The notes below the pieces were generated by a model that worked only from the letters and a program-made list of their open reading frames with translations, made no database searches and had not been told where the DNA came from. This document shows positions 15,467-23,918 of a stretch of DNA of 64,000 nt, in pieces. Positions within the stretch are counted from its first letter, which is position 1. Each line of letters begins with the position of its first letter. This DNA comes from Microtetraspora fusca (lineage in GTDB: Bacteria > Actinomycetota > Actinomycetes > Streptosporangiales > Streptosporangiaceae): positions 62,001-126,000 of the forward strand of contig NZ_BBYK01000058.1 of the NCBI RefSeq assembly GCF_001570365.1, read 5' to 3'. The translations under genes and the position numbers were made by a program.

Positions 15467-17455
15467 ATGCGTTCGCGTCTCGTACTGATCGGGGAATTGG
15501 TCGCGGGAGCCGCCGCCGCGGCGACCCTGGCCGGATTCGGGCTACGCCTGCTGTCATCAGCGGAGTTCGCCGACGACTACTGGCTGTGGATCTCGATCAC
15601 CGCCCTGATGTACGGCGCGCCCGGTGCGTTCCTCATCCGGCGCGGCCGGATGATTCTGGGCTGGCTCTTCGTCGCCGTGAGCGCGAGCGCCGCGACGAGC
15701 GTCCTCGCCGGGGAGTACGCCGCCACCGCGGCCCGGCAGGACTGGCCCGGCCACTTGATCGCGCTCTGGCTGTCGGTGTGGACCTGGCTGCCGGCCTACA
15801 CGATCGTGGCGGCCGTTCTTCCGTACTGGCTGCCGTCGGGCCGGCGGCCGACGCGGTTCTTCCGCCCCCTCATGTACGCGGGGTGTGCGGCCGTGGCGGC
15901 CGGATCAGCCGCGTGGGCGCTGCTGCCGTGGGAGCTCAGCGACGACCGAGCACTGGCCGACAGCGGGCTCGTCAATCCGTTGGGAGTGGCGGGCGCCGAG
16001 GCGCTGCTCCCGGTCTGCCTGGTCGTGATCGCGATCGCGGCGGTGGGCGGGTTGGTGTCCCTGGGAGTCCGCCTGCGCCGAGCCGACGGCGACGAGCGTG
16101 GCCAGTTGGCCTGGGTGACCGCCGGGATGGTGGGCGCGCTGATCCTGCTGGCGACCGCTCAGACGGTCGAGGCGAACCGGTCGGGGGTGCTGCTGGCGGC
16201 GTCAGCCGTGCCGTTGCCGGTCTCCGTTCTGCTGGCGATCCAGCGCTACCGGCTCTGGGACATGGAGACCGTGCTGCGCCGAGGACTGGTCTGGGCGCTC
16301 ATGTCAGCCGAGATCGCGCTCTGCTACACGGTTGTGGTCACGCTGCTCGGTGATCTTCTCGGCCGTAGCGTAGGGGCGCCCCTTGTCGCCGCGGCGGTGG
16401 TGGCCATCAGCGTTGCTCCCGTACACCGGTTCCTGCAGACGGGGGTGCGGCGTCTGCTGTACGGCGACGCGGCGGATCCGTACGAGGCGCTGACGCGCCT
16501 GGGCGCGGCCTTGGAGACGGCGGCGGCGCCCGGGGAGGCGCTCGACCGGCTGGCCGGGGAGGTCGCCAGGTTCCTCCGCGTCCCGGCCGTGTGGGTTCTG
16601 GTGCTGGACGGACCAGAGTCCCGCCACGGAGACGATCTCGGTGTGGACCCGGTGCGTGTGCCGTTGGTGCACGCCGGGGAGACGGTGGGAGAGCTTGTGC
16701 TGACCCGGCCGCGCTCCGGGGATTTCCGGCCCGCCGAGGCCCGGCTGCTGCACGTTCTGGCCCGGCAGGCGGGTGCGACCGCGCACGCCGCCCGGCTCGC
16801 GGCGGATCTGGACCGGTCGAGGCGGGCGCTGGTCGCCGCGCGCGCCGAGGAACGCCGACGGCTGCGCAGGGATCTACACGATCATCTCGGGCCGAGCCTG
16901 TCCGCGGTGAACCTGCAACTGTGGGCACTCCGCGACATGACCACGACCGACCCGGCCGCGGCCGGTGCGCTCGCGGGCCGGTGCGCCGAGTGGCTGGCCG
17001 GGGCCGTCGGCGACGTCCGCCGGATCATAGACGGCCTCGGCCCTTCCACCCTGGACGACCTGGGCTTGGCCGAGGCGCTGCGCGCGCAGGCGGCGGCGTT
17101 CGACCGGCCCGGGTTGGCGATCCGTTTGCGCCTGCCCGAACAGGGCATCCCGCCGCTGCCGGCCGCCACCGAAGCCGCGGCTCTGCGCATCGTGAGCGAG
17201 GCGCTGGCCAACACCGCCCGGCACGCGCGCGCCAGCGGCTGCGACATCGAGGTGGAACTGGCACCGGACGCACTGCACTTCTCCGTACGGGACGACGGTG
17301 TGGGCCTGACCGGCTCCTCCCCCGGATGGCGCGTCGGCGTGGGGCTGGAGTCGATGTCGGAGGCCGCCGCCCAGCTCGACGGGAATTGCGAGATCCTGGC
17401 CCCGGCCGGCGGCGGCACCGAGATCCGCGTGCGGCTGCCGAGAGTCGAGGTGTGA
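15467..17455 (+). CDS. Multi-pass sensor histidine kinase (HisKA_3/LiaS-like)
   Basis: A 662-residue kinase. The first ~310 residues hold about eight or nine membrane helices (for example YWLWISITALMYGAPGAFLI). A GAF-like cytoplasmic segment follows (about 345-450), then the HisKA_3 site RRLRRDLHDHLGPSLSAV and a HATPase domain with EALANTARHARA and the G-boxes VRDDGVGL and VGVGLESMSE. I take ATG 15467; the frame open to 15413 would swallow the inverted repeat. One base separates its stop from the response-regulator ATG. The many-helix sensor suggests a lipophilic or membrane signal. Confidence 0.9.
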   Translation: MRSRLVLIGELVAGAAAAATLAGFGLRLLSSAEFADDYWLWISITALMYGAPGAFLIRRGRMILGWLFVAVSASAATSVLAGEYAATAARQDWPGHLIALWLSVWTWLPAYTIVAAVLPYWLPSGRRPTRFFRPLMYAGCAAVAAGSAAWALLPWELSDDRALADSGLVNPLGVAGAEALLPVCLVVIAIAAVGGLVSLGVRLRRADGDERGQLAWVTAGMVGALILLATAQTVEANRSGVLLAASAVPLPVSVLLAIQRYRLWDMETVLRRGLVWALMSAEIALCYTVVVTLLGDLLGRSVGAPLVAAAVVAISVAPVHRFLQTGVRRLLYGDAADPYEALTRLGAALETAAAPGEALDRLAGEVARFLRVPAVWVLVLDGPESRHGDDLGVDPVRVPLVHAGETVGELVLTRPRSGDFRPAEARLLHVLARQAGATAHAARLAADLDRSRRALVAARAEERRRLRRDLHDHLGPSLSAVNLQLWALRDMTTTDPAAAGALAGRCAEWLAGAVGDVRRIIDGLGPSTLDDLGLAEALRAQAAAFDRPGLAIRLRLPEQGIPPLPAATEAAALRIVSEALANTARHARASGCDIEVELAPDALHFSVRDDGVGLTGSSPGWRVGVGLESMSEAAAQLDGNCEILAPAGGGTEIRVRLPRVEV

Positions 17456-17456
17456 G

Positions 17457-18116
17457 ATGCGCGTGCTGATCGTGGACGACCATCCCATGTACCGGGCAGG
17501 GCTGGCCGCGGCGCTTTCCAGCCTGTCCGACATCACGGTCGTGGGCGAGGCGGGTGACGGGGAGGCCGCAGTGGAGTCGGCCCTGCGGCTCGCTCCTGAC
17601 GTCGTCCTGATGGACCTGCACATGCCCGTCATGAACGGCGTCGAGGCCACGGCTCGCTTGCGGAAAGAGCTCCCGGGCACCGCCGTCGTGGTCCTGACGA
17701 TGCTGGAGTCCGACGAGTCGGTGGCCGCGGCCGTACGAGCCGGCGCCCGCGGCTACCTCCTGAAGGAGGCAGGCCGGGACGAGATCCTGCGGGCGCTGGA
17801 AGCCTGCCGGGACGGCGGTGCCTACTTCGGCCCGAACGCCGCCAGGGCACTCGCCGGGCTGGTGGGCGCCGAGACCCGGCGGGCCGTCGCCAATCCCGTC
17901 CTGCCCGAGCTCACCGAGCGCGAAGTGGAGATCCTCGACCTGATGGCGCGGGGCCTGTCCAACGCCGCCATCGCCTCCCGGCTCTACGTCTCCGACAAGA
18001 CGGTCCGCAACTACGTCAGCACGGTGTACGGCAAGCTCGGTGTCAGCGACCGCGCCGCCGCCGTGGCACGGGCCCGCGACGCCGGACTGGGCTCAGGACC
18101 GTCCGGCAGGCGGTGA
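17457..18116 (+). CDS. NarL/LuxR-family response regulator
   Basis: A 219-residue regulator. The receiver shows VDDHPMYRAGL, phospho-Asp in VVLMDLHMPVMNG, Thr in VVLTMLE and Lys in GYLLKEAG. The LuxR helix-turn-helix is PELTEREVEILDLMARGLSN, then ASRLYVSDKTVRNYVSTVY. It is coupled to the kinase gene one base upstream. It probably binds the 15425-15444 repeat, controlling its own operon and the divergent membrane protein. Confidence 0.94.
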   Translation: MRVLIVDDHPMYRAGLAAALSSLSDITVVGEAGDGEAAVESALRLAPDVVLMDLHMPVMNGVEATARLRKELPGTAVVVLTMLESDESVAAAVRAGARGYLLKEAGRDEILRALEACRDGGAYFGPNAARALAGLVGAETRRAVANPVLPELTEREVEILDLMARGLSNAAIASRLYVSDKTVRNYVSTVYGKLGVSDRAAAVARARDAGLGSGPSGRR

Positions 18117-18553
18117 GGGCTCGATACACCTTCGTCGTGCCCGCGGGCGTCTCCAAGATCAGGGCGGCCCTTACCGGGGCTGGAGGCGGCGGTGGCGCCA
18201 GCGCGTACGGCTCCCGGAACCGGCCCACAACCGGGGGCGCAGGCGGAGGCGGAGGAGCCACCGCCGCCTGCACTCTGGCCGTCCGCCCTGGCGACACCCT
18301 CACCATCGCCGTCGGCGCCGGAGGCACCAGCGCCGGCGCCCAGGACGGCAAGCCCGGAACAAACTCGACCATCAGCTACCCCAACGCCGGCGGAGCCAGC
18401 GCCGAGGGCGGCGGCGGGTACGTCAACCACCAGGGCGGGGCCGGAGGCTACGGGGCCACCTGGTGCGTCGGCACCGACGGCGGCCTAACCTTCGGCCAGG
18501 CCGGTACCAGTAGCGACGAACTCTGTCGCTCGTCTCCTCGAACGTGGCCCTGA
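18113..18553 (+). CDS. Glycine-rich protein, possibly a truncated gene
   Basis: A 146-residue reading frame beginning RYTFVVPAGVSKIRAALTGA, then Gly-runs and ACTLAVRPGDTLTIAVGAGG. This matches the glycine-rich 'YTVPAGVTxIRVxxxGAGGGGG' domain of secreted actinobacterial proteins. Here the signal peptide is missing and the frame overlaps the regulator stop by 4 nt. The last 20 residues (from SSDELCRS) lose the pattern. I think it is an internal fragment left by a deletion rather than an operon member, but a small intact gene cannot be excluded. Confidence 0.45.
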   Translation: MRARYTFVVPAGVSKIRAALTGAGGGGGASAYGSRNRPTTGGAGGGGGATAACTLAVRPGDTLTIAVGAGGTSAGAQDGKPGTNSTISYPNAGGASAEGGGGYVNHQGGAGGYGATWCVGTDGGLTFGQAGTSSDELCRSSPRTWP

Positions 18554-18702
18554 CGGCACAGTCGGTCGGGTTCAGCGAGAACGACGTGGGTCACGTGTCT
18601 CAACCAAGCAGGCCCATGCAGGTCAAGGTCTCGCGTCCGACCGACTTCGGTGAGACCGGCAATCCACGCTCGTGACCGAACACCTCGCATTAGCATCAAG
18701 AT

Positions 18703-18957
18703 GTGCCGAACCTCGGTCCCGCCGAAATCATCATCATCCTCATCGTCTTCGCCGTAATCGCCGCGATCATCGTCGGCCTCCTCGTCATCGCGGTCCGTCT
18801 CGCCGCTGGCCGCAAACCCCAGCCTCGCCCCGCCGACCTCGCCACCCGCGCCCGCGCACTCAAAGCCGGCGGCCAGGCCGAACGCGCCACCCTCCTCGTC
18901 TGCAGCGAAACCGGCATGTCACACGACGACGCCGCCTGCTTCGTCCTCACCCTCTAA
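18703..18957 (+). CDS. Small single-helix membrane protein
   Basis: An 84-residue protein from GTG 18703: a short MPNLGPAE head, one hydrophobic helix (IIIILIVFAVIAAIIVGLLV), then a basic linker and a C-terminal segment ALKAGGQAERATLLVCSETG. The head resembles TatA/TatE N-termini, but the amphipathic helix of TatA is absent. The tail looks like the helix-hairpin of ribosome- or membrane-associated small proteins. Third-position GC is high, supporting coding. Function unknown. Confidence 0.65.
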   Translation: MPNLGPAEIIIILIVFAVIAAIIVGLLVIAVRLAAGRKPQPRPADLATRARALKAGGQAERATLLVCSETGMSHDDAACFVLTL

Positions 18958-19083
18958 CCCCCCCACCTGGCTGGAGGAACCCACCCTTCCACCCTGGCCG
19001 GTGTCGCTCATCCGCACCGCCGCCACGGCCCTCGGGCCGCTCCTCGGGTTCACGCCCCAGTTCGTCCTGTCCATCACCGGAGT

Positions 19084-19863
19084 TCAGCCGCACACATGCA
19101 GCCCGAAACCCGTGCGGCCCGCGGGCTCCAGCCCCTCCTTCAGCTGCAGCGAGGGGATCTCGTAGTCGCCGAAGTTCTGCCGCCGGAACGCGATCGGCTC
19201 GGTCGACTCCAGGGTGAGCAGGCGCTGCTCCCAGGCCTTGGCGACGTCCGGGTAGTCCTCGCCGGTCATCCGGTCGGCGCCGTACAGCACGAACGGCGGC
19301 AGCACCTCGATGCCCGGGTAGTAGAGGATGCCGTGGTGGATCGGGAAGAGCAGATCGTCGATGGGGCCGTTGATCCCGCGAGCGGCGTAATGCGACTCCG
19401 GGCCGCCGACGGTCACCGACAGCAGAGCCTTCCTGCCCGCGAGGGTGCCTTCGCCGAAGCGCTCGCCGTACCTGGTGCCGCTGTGCTCGCCGACGCCGTA
19501 CGCGAAGTGGTAGGTGAACACCCGGTCCACCCATCCTTTGAGGATCGCGGGCATCGTGTACCACCACAGCGGGAACTGGAAGATCATCGTGTCGGCCCAC
19601 AGCAGCTTCTCCTGCTCGGCGAGGACGTCCGGGGTGAGCGTCCCAGCGTCGAAGGCCCGGCCCGAGTCCCGGATGACCTTCAGCGGACTTGAGGCGGCGG
19701 GGCCGTAGTCCGCGGCGTCCACGACCGCCTTCCAGTTCATCGCGTACAGATCGCTCACCCGTACCTCGTGCCCGGCAGTCTCCAATGTGGACACCGCGAG
19801 GTCCTTCAGCGAGCTGTTGAGGGACTTCGGCTCCGGGTGGGCGTAGACGATCAGCGTTTTCAT
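19084..19863 (-). CDS. NAD(P)H dehydrogenase (quinone), flavodoxin fold
   Basis: A 259-residue protein of the NQO/KefF-type FMN reductase family. The N-terminal FMN-phosphate loop is LIVYAHPEPKSLNSSL; the flavin-binding core is DTMIFQFPLWWYTMPAILKG; and VDRVFTYHFAYG and GRKALLSVTVGGPE follow. It carries out two-electron reduction of quinones or similar electrophiles. AAAGGAG lies 6 nt before ATG 19863. It is divergent from an XRE-type regulator 138 bp away, a common pairing in actinobacteria, where the regulator represses the reductase. Confidence 0.92.
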   Translation of the reverse strand: MKTLIVYAHPEPKSLNSSLKDLAVSTLETAGHEVRVSDLYAMNWKAVVDAADYGPAASSPLKVIRDSGRAFDAGTLTPDVLAEQEKLLWADTMIFQFPLWWYTMPAILKGWVDRVFTYHFAYGVGEHSGTRYGERFGEGTLAGRKALLSVTVGGPESHYAARGINGPIDDLLFPIHHGILYYPGIEVLPPFVLYGADRMTGEDYPDVAKAWEQRLLTLESTEPIAFRRQNFGDYEIPSLQLKEGLEPAGRTGFGLHVCG

Positions 19864-20001
19864 GAGAACTCCTTTGAATCGGGTGCCTTCGATCCTGGGC
19901 GCCGAGGCGCTCGGCGTTCAGGGACGCCTCTTCCATCGGACGGGACTTCCTGGTAATGGCAGGGCCACCTTCACGGGCACCGCCGCGGCCATACTGGAGG
20001 C

Positions 20002-20850
20002 ATGGACGATCTTGCGGGCTTCCTGCGGACCCGGCGTTCCCGAGTCGACCCGGCGGCCGTCGGCATCCCCGCCGACAGCCGCCGCCGGGTCGAAGGGCTA
20101 CGCCGCGAAGAGGTCGCGCACCTGTCCGGAGTCAGCGTCGACTACTACGTACGCCTGGAGCAGGGGCGCGCGACCCAGCCCTCTGAGCAGGTCCTCGACG
20201 CGCTCGCCCGCGTCCTCGGCCTCGACGAGACCGAACGCGGGCACCTCTACCGGCTCGCCCGGCAGCGCCGCCGCCGCGCGAAGGTGCCGGGCGGGCGGGT
20301 CCGGCCGGAGCTGCTGCGCGTCCTCGACCTGGTCGCCGACGCACCCGCGCTGATCATGGACCACCGCCTGGACGTGCTCGCCGGGGACCGTCTGGCCGGG
20401 CTCCTTTACGGCCGGCCGATGCCGGGCCTGAACACCGCCCGGCACATCTTCCTTGAGGAGGCCGAGCGTGGCCTTTACGCGGACTGGGAGAAATGCACCC
20501 TCGACGTGGTCGGGCACCTGCGCCTGGCCGCCGGCAAATACCCCGAGGACCCCCGCCTGGCCTCGCTCATCGGCGAGCTGGCGATGGGCAGCGAGCGCTT
20601 CCGCCGCCTCTGGGCGCGCGCGGACGTGCGCGCCCGCACACATGGACGCAAGGCGTTCCGGCACCCGCTGGTCGGACTGCTGGAACTGCACCAGGAGAAC
20701 TTCGCGCTACCGGACGAATCGGGCATGGAGCTGCTGGTGCTGTCCGCGGCCCCCGGCAGCCCCGCCGAGGACGGTCTGCGCCTGCTCGCGGGCCTGGGCG
20801 CGGACAGCGGTGACGCGCACCTCACAGTGAGCGCTCAGGTCCACGAGTAA
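20002..20850 (+). CDS. XRE-family regulator with MmyB-like ligand domain
   Basis: A 282-residue regulator. Helix-turn-helix: LRREEVAHLSGVSVDYYVRL, then EQGRATQPSEQVLDALARVL. The C-terminal ~180 residues are the MmyB-like domain (MDHRLDVLAGDRLAGLLYG, RHPLVGLLELHQENFALP), a PAS-like fold reported to bind fatty acids in family members. GGAGG lies just before ATG 20002. The divergent quinone reductase is the likely target. Confidence 0.93.
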   Translation: MDDLAGFLRTRRSRVDPAAVGIPADSRRRVEGLRREEVAHLSGVSVDYYVRLEQGRATQPSEQVLDALARVLGLDETERGHLYRLARQRRRRAKVPGGRVRPELLRVLDLVADAPALIMDHRLDVLAGDRLAGLLYGRPMPGLNTARHIFLEEAERGLYADWEKCTLDVVGHLRLAAGKYPEDPRLASLIGELAMGSERFRRLWARADVRARTHGRKAFRHPLVGLLELHQENFALPDESGMELLVLSAAPGSPAEDGLRLLAGLGADSGDAHLTVSAQVHE

Positions 20851-20881
20851 CTCAACGACGCCCACCCACCACGAGAGCTCG

Positions 20882-20955
20882 ATGCTCGCCCTGCACCTGC
20901 TTCAGTCCGCGTTGGTCCACGTCAACACCCTGCTGGTGTAGCAGGTCCTGGGCGT
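20882..20955 (+). pseudogene. C-terminal scrap of a Tn3-family transposase
   Basis: The reading frame LALHLLQSALVHVNTLLV, a TAG stop at 20939-20941, then QVLGVP matches what I recall of the C-terminal transposase stretch '..ALHLLQSALVHVNTLLVQQVL..' of actinobacterial Tn3 elements, with an in-frame stop in place of one Gln. Nothing longer survives. A DUF4158 N-terminal piece of the same family lies 2.5 kb downstream on the same strand. Confidence 0.5.
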
Positions 20956-20978
20956 ACCCCGACCCCACACCGAAGGAC

Positions 20979-21866
20979 TCAGGAAGCGTTGCGGTACAGG
21001 TCCCGTCGCTCGGGCAACTGATCGAGGCCGGCCGACTGGTACGTGGCGACGGCGCCGACGTTGGAACTCGGGGAGCACACGACCACGCTGGACGAACCCA
21101 ACTCCTGGAGAGCGCGTGCTGCGGCGACCGTGATCGCCCGGCCGTAACCGTGGCCGCGGTGTGCCCGGTGCACCCCCATCGGCTCGATCAGCCCTAGCCT
21201 GCCTTCACCCGCCGACCACACCGCCACGACCGCCACCGCCTCGCCCTGCTCATTGCGCACGACCAGGCACCGCGCGTCGACATACGGCGCACCTGCCGCC
21301 ATCGCGTGCCAGCGCTCGTCGGTGAACGTCGACCCGTCGAACGACGCCCTCAGGACCGCGGCCCACTCGTGCGCCTGTTCCGGCCCGATCACCTCGACGC
21401 GTACGCCGGGATCCGGCACAGGCGCGCCGAGGTCACGCCGAAGTAGAGTCCATGGCTCGCCACTCTTCCAGCCGTCCTCGAACAACAGGTCCTGGACCAG
21501 CGCACCCATCGGTGCCTCGACGTACACCTTGCCCTCGAGGAGCACACCACGCTCAGGGGCCGACACGTCCTCGACCACCTGCCGCGCCAACTCCTCGTCC
21601 CGGAACGCCTCCGGGGCGAAGGCCAACCGCAGCAACTCCGCACCGTCCAGCAGCCCGACCGCCAGAACCTCTCCAGCCCGGCTCCAGGTCCGCGTAGCCT
21701 CCGCCGTCCGCTCCGCGCCGAACCGCCAGAACCACCCCACGTCCCCCGGATGCAACTGCACGGGCGCTCCGTCGTACTGCCACTCGGCCATCACGCGCAC
21801 CAGGTCACCGAGCCCGTCGACGCCTGGCCTGCCCATCTCGATCGCCATCCCTTGATCACACACCAC
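20979..21866 (-). CDS. GNAT-family acetyltransferase
   Basis: About 295 residues. The C-terminal GNAT fold carries the acetyl-CoA loop in GVHRAHRGHGYGRAITVAAA (Q/R-x-x-G-x-G/A type) and the SNVGAVATYQSAGLD strand-helix typical of the fold. The N-terminal half (APVQLHPGDVGWFWRFGAER) is a second, degenerate GNAT-like lobe. The start is uncertain: I take GTG 21866, 8 nt after GGAGGG; ATG 21848 or 21834 are alternatives. Substrate unknown. The stop lies next to the Tn3 scrap. Confidence 0.82.
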   Translation of the reverse strand: MVCDQGMAIEMGRPGVDGLGDLVRVMAEWQYDGAPVQLHPGDVGWFWRFGAERTAEATRTWSRAGEVLAVGLLDGAELLRLAFAPEAFRDEELARQVVEDVSAPERGVLLEGKVYVEAPMGALVQDLLFEDGWKSGEPWTLLRRDLGAPVPDPGVRVEVIGPEQAHEWAAVLRASFDGSTFTDERWHAMAAGAPYVDARCLVVRNEQGEAVAVVAVWSAGEGRLGLIEPMGVHRAHRGHGYGRAITVAAARALQELGSSSVVVCSPSSNVGAVATYQSAGLDQLPERRDLYRNAS

Positions 21867-21970
21867 CCCACTGACCCTCCGCACCCGAATTTCCCGCCGG
21901 CAGTCAGTGATCGGCTCCGTGATCATGTACGCACCCTCCGCTCTGGGGTCTGGGTCATCGACAGCAAGGC

Positions 21971-22174
21971 ATGGCACCGCCGTACGCGCATCTCCGGCTG
22001 AGCCGGAGCGATATGGATCGGCGGCCGCCGGCGTTCGCCGGTGACGCGGGCCGTCAGCCGGCGTTTGCCGACATCGCGTCCGCCGACCTCGAACCGGTCG
22101 AGCACCGGGCTCTCGATGGCCGGGTGCTGCTGGTGGAATACCGGCCCACCGGGACGGACATCCCGCGAGCCTGA
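21971..22174 (+). CDS. Small hypothetical protein
   Basis: A 67-residue frame (MAPPYAHLRLSRSDMDRRPP ... DGRVLLVEYRPTGTD) with high third-position GC, in the gap between the acetyltransferase and the redoxin gene. No family recognised and no strong ribosome site, so it may be a gene scrap. Confidence 0.3.
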   Translation: MAPPYAHLRLSRSDMDRRPPAFAGDAGRQPAFADIASADLEPVEHRALDGRVLLVEYRPTGTDIPRA

Positions 22175-22179
22175 AGCGA

Positions 22180-22335
22180 TCACCCCTCTGCGTTCGCGAG
22201 GGCCTCATCGGCGGTGGACCGGCCGATCTGCAAGGTGCGGGCGGCCTCAGTGAAACTGACACCGTCGTCCACCAGCCCGCGCAGCGTCGCCAACTCGGCG
22301 AGGCCGATCGCGGGGTCGGCGTGCTTGTGAATCCC
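22180..22335 (-). pseudogene. Possible resolvase C-terminal helix-turn-helix scrap
   Basis: The last 51 codons read AIGLAELATLRGLVDDGVSF, then TEAARTLQIGRSTADEAL. This resembles the HTH tail of serine resolvases ('..VAEAxxLxxxGxSxxxxARxLGIGRSTxYRAL'). No catalytic resolvase domain remains upstream. With Tn3 transposase pieces on both sides, it may be the rest of a TnpR gene. Confidence 0.4.
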
Positions 22336-22373
22336 CTCCGCCGCCCCGGGCGGCCGGGGGTGACCGCTTCCGA

Positions 22374-22811
22374 TCAGGTGGATTGGGGAAGCTGTTCGCG
22401 CACCCACCCAGGATCCGGGTTGATGTACGGCCGGCCCGCCAGCACCACGGTCGGCACCGTCTCGTCGCCACCTGTGGCGGCCCTCACCGCCGCCGCGCCG
22501 GCCGGGTCGCGCCAGATGTTGACCCAATGGAGCCGACGGGCGTCGCGGCCCAACCGGATCCGCAGCCGCAGGCAGTACTTACAGCCCGGCCGCCAGTAGA
22601 CGATCGGCCGACCGTCGACGGCGCTGCGGCGTTGCGCCTCCACCGCACCGATCGACCTCGGGAACGCCAGCGGAGAGTACAGTCCGGCGAGCAGCACGAA
22701 CGCCAGCAGCGCTATACCGCCAGCGACTGGGGACCCTGCGGCGATTCGCACGGCCGCAACGACTACGCCGACCACCACGAGCAACATCGGCAAGATCAAA
22801 GCGCGCCACAA
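22374..22811 (-). CDS. Membrane-anchored glutaredoxin/mycoredoxin-like protein
   Basis: A 145-residue protein. Two N-terminal hydrophobic segments (LILPMLLVVVGVVVAAV and AGGIALLAFVLLAGLY) are followed by a thioredoxin-fold domain with the redox pair in YWRPGCKYCLRLRIRL. It then has the cis-Pro loop ETVPTVVLAG, as in mycoredoxins, which reduce mycothiol mixed disulfides. The redox site probably faces the cytoplasm, since both helices precede it. This arrangement, sometimes annotated only as a hypothetical, suggests disulfide repair at the membrane. Confidence 0.85.
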   Translation of the reverse strand: MWRALILPMLLVVVGVVVAAVRIAAGSPVAGGIALLAFVLLAGLYSPLAFPRSIGAVEAQRRSAVDGRPIVYWRPGCKYCLRLRIRLGRDARRLHWVNIWRDPAGAAAVRAATGGDETVPTVVLAGRPYINPDPGWVREQLPQST

Positions 22812-22997
22812 TGACAGAGGCTATCGGTGGCGCAGGCGCGACGGATCACCGGTTCCGGCTTTGTCCGGTGCGGCACGCGAGGCGGTGCAGTGTCAGAGGG
22901 GGTCGTCCGAGGAGCAGGTGGAGCGGATGATCCTCGGAGAACAGCAGGGACGAGTTGATCCGTTACTTCACACCGACGGCGGCCGAACCGGCGGGAA

Positions 22998-23369
22998 TCA
23001 AGCGTTGGGCGGGAGCACGTCGAGGCCCAGGGCGCCGAAGTACCCCTGGGTCGCGAAACGGACGACCGCCTCGGCCATCTGGCGCGCGGGCAGGGGGCGG
23101 TCGTGCTCCAGCCACCAGGTGATCGCGCCCAGGGCCAGGTTGGCGGCGAACACCAGCTCCAGTTCTTCCGGTGGCATGTCCCGCCCGGCGTCCGGGGCGA
23201 TTTTGCCGTGGACGCTGTGGAGCCGGTCGCGGGCCAGCGCCACACAGCGTTCCCGTAACCGCGCCGTGAACCATGGGTCTCCGCGCCGCCCCAGCAGCGC
23301 CGCGTACAGCCGGTGATGCCGGCCCACATGATCGAACAACTGCTCCCAGCCCACGATCCGGCTCTGCAC
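22998..23369 (-). pseudogene. TetR-family regulator lacking its DNA-binding domain
   Basis: The ligand-binding half of a TetR protein survives: WEQLFDHVGRHHRLYAALLG, then RLRERCVALARDRLH and AANLALGAITWWLEHDRPLP. No TetR helix-turn-helix is coded upstream in any frame. The break coincides with the left side of the Tn3 transposase piece (from about 23400), so the insertion or a linked deletion probably removed the N-terminus. GTG 23369 gives a 123-residue product that could not bind DNA. Confidence 0.75.
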
Positions 23370-23458
23370 CGATATGGCCCGTGAGGAACAAGTCCGCGAG
23401 ATCCGGCGGTAAGGGCCCTCGTTGTGGGCTATTCAGGCAGGTCTGCGATCATGCCGCC

Positions 23459-23887
23459 GTGATCAGCCAGGGGCTGGAGGGCTACGGCCGGTTCGGGTCG
23501 CTGTCGCGGGTGGAACTGGAGCGGTTCTTCCATCTCGATGACGAGGATCGGCGGCTGATCGGCAAACGACGTGGTGATCACTCGCGCCTGGGCTTCGCCC
23601 TCCAGGTCGTCACGGTTCGGCGCCTGGGCATGTTCCTGGCCGATCCGTTGGACGTGCCGGTCGAGCTGGTGGACTACCTGGCCGAGCAGCTGGGCATCGA
23701 GGACCCGTCCTGCGTCAAGCAGTACACCGAACGGGAGAAGACCAAGCTCGAACACGCCTGGGAAATTCAGCAGGACGGCTGCGGCCACGTCCCCTGGATC
23801 GACCCGACCCCGTCCGGCCTGACGAACGGCCCGGTGTCGGCGGCTTCACCGCTCAGAAATCCTCCGCCACGTCGTCAGTTCTGGTAG
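23459..23887 (+). mobile_element. tnpA: Tn3-family transposase, N-terminal (DUF4158) fragment
   Basis: From GTG 23459 the frame gives LEGYGRFGSLSRVELERFFH, then DEDRRLIGKRRGDHSRLGFA and LADPLDVPVELVDYLAEQLG. This is the DUF4158 N-terminal domain of Tn3 transposases. Similarity ends near residue 105 (about 23775), after which the frame drifts to an unrelated tail and a stop at 23885. The full enzyme is near 1000 residues, so this is a relic without catalytic domain. The stretch 23395-23450 may hold the old terminal repeat, but I could not match a partner. Confidence 0.75.
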
Positions 23888-23918
23888 CCCCTCGCCACCC
23901 GCGGAAGGATTGACGACC

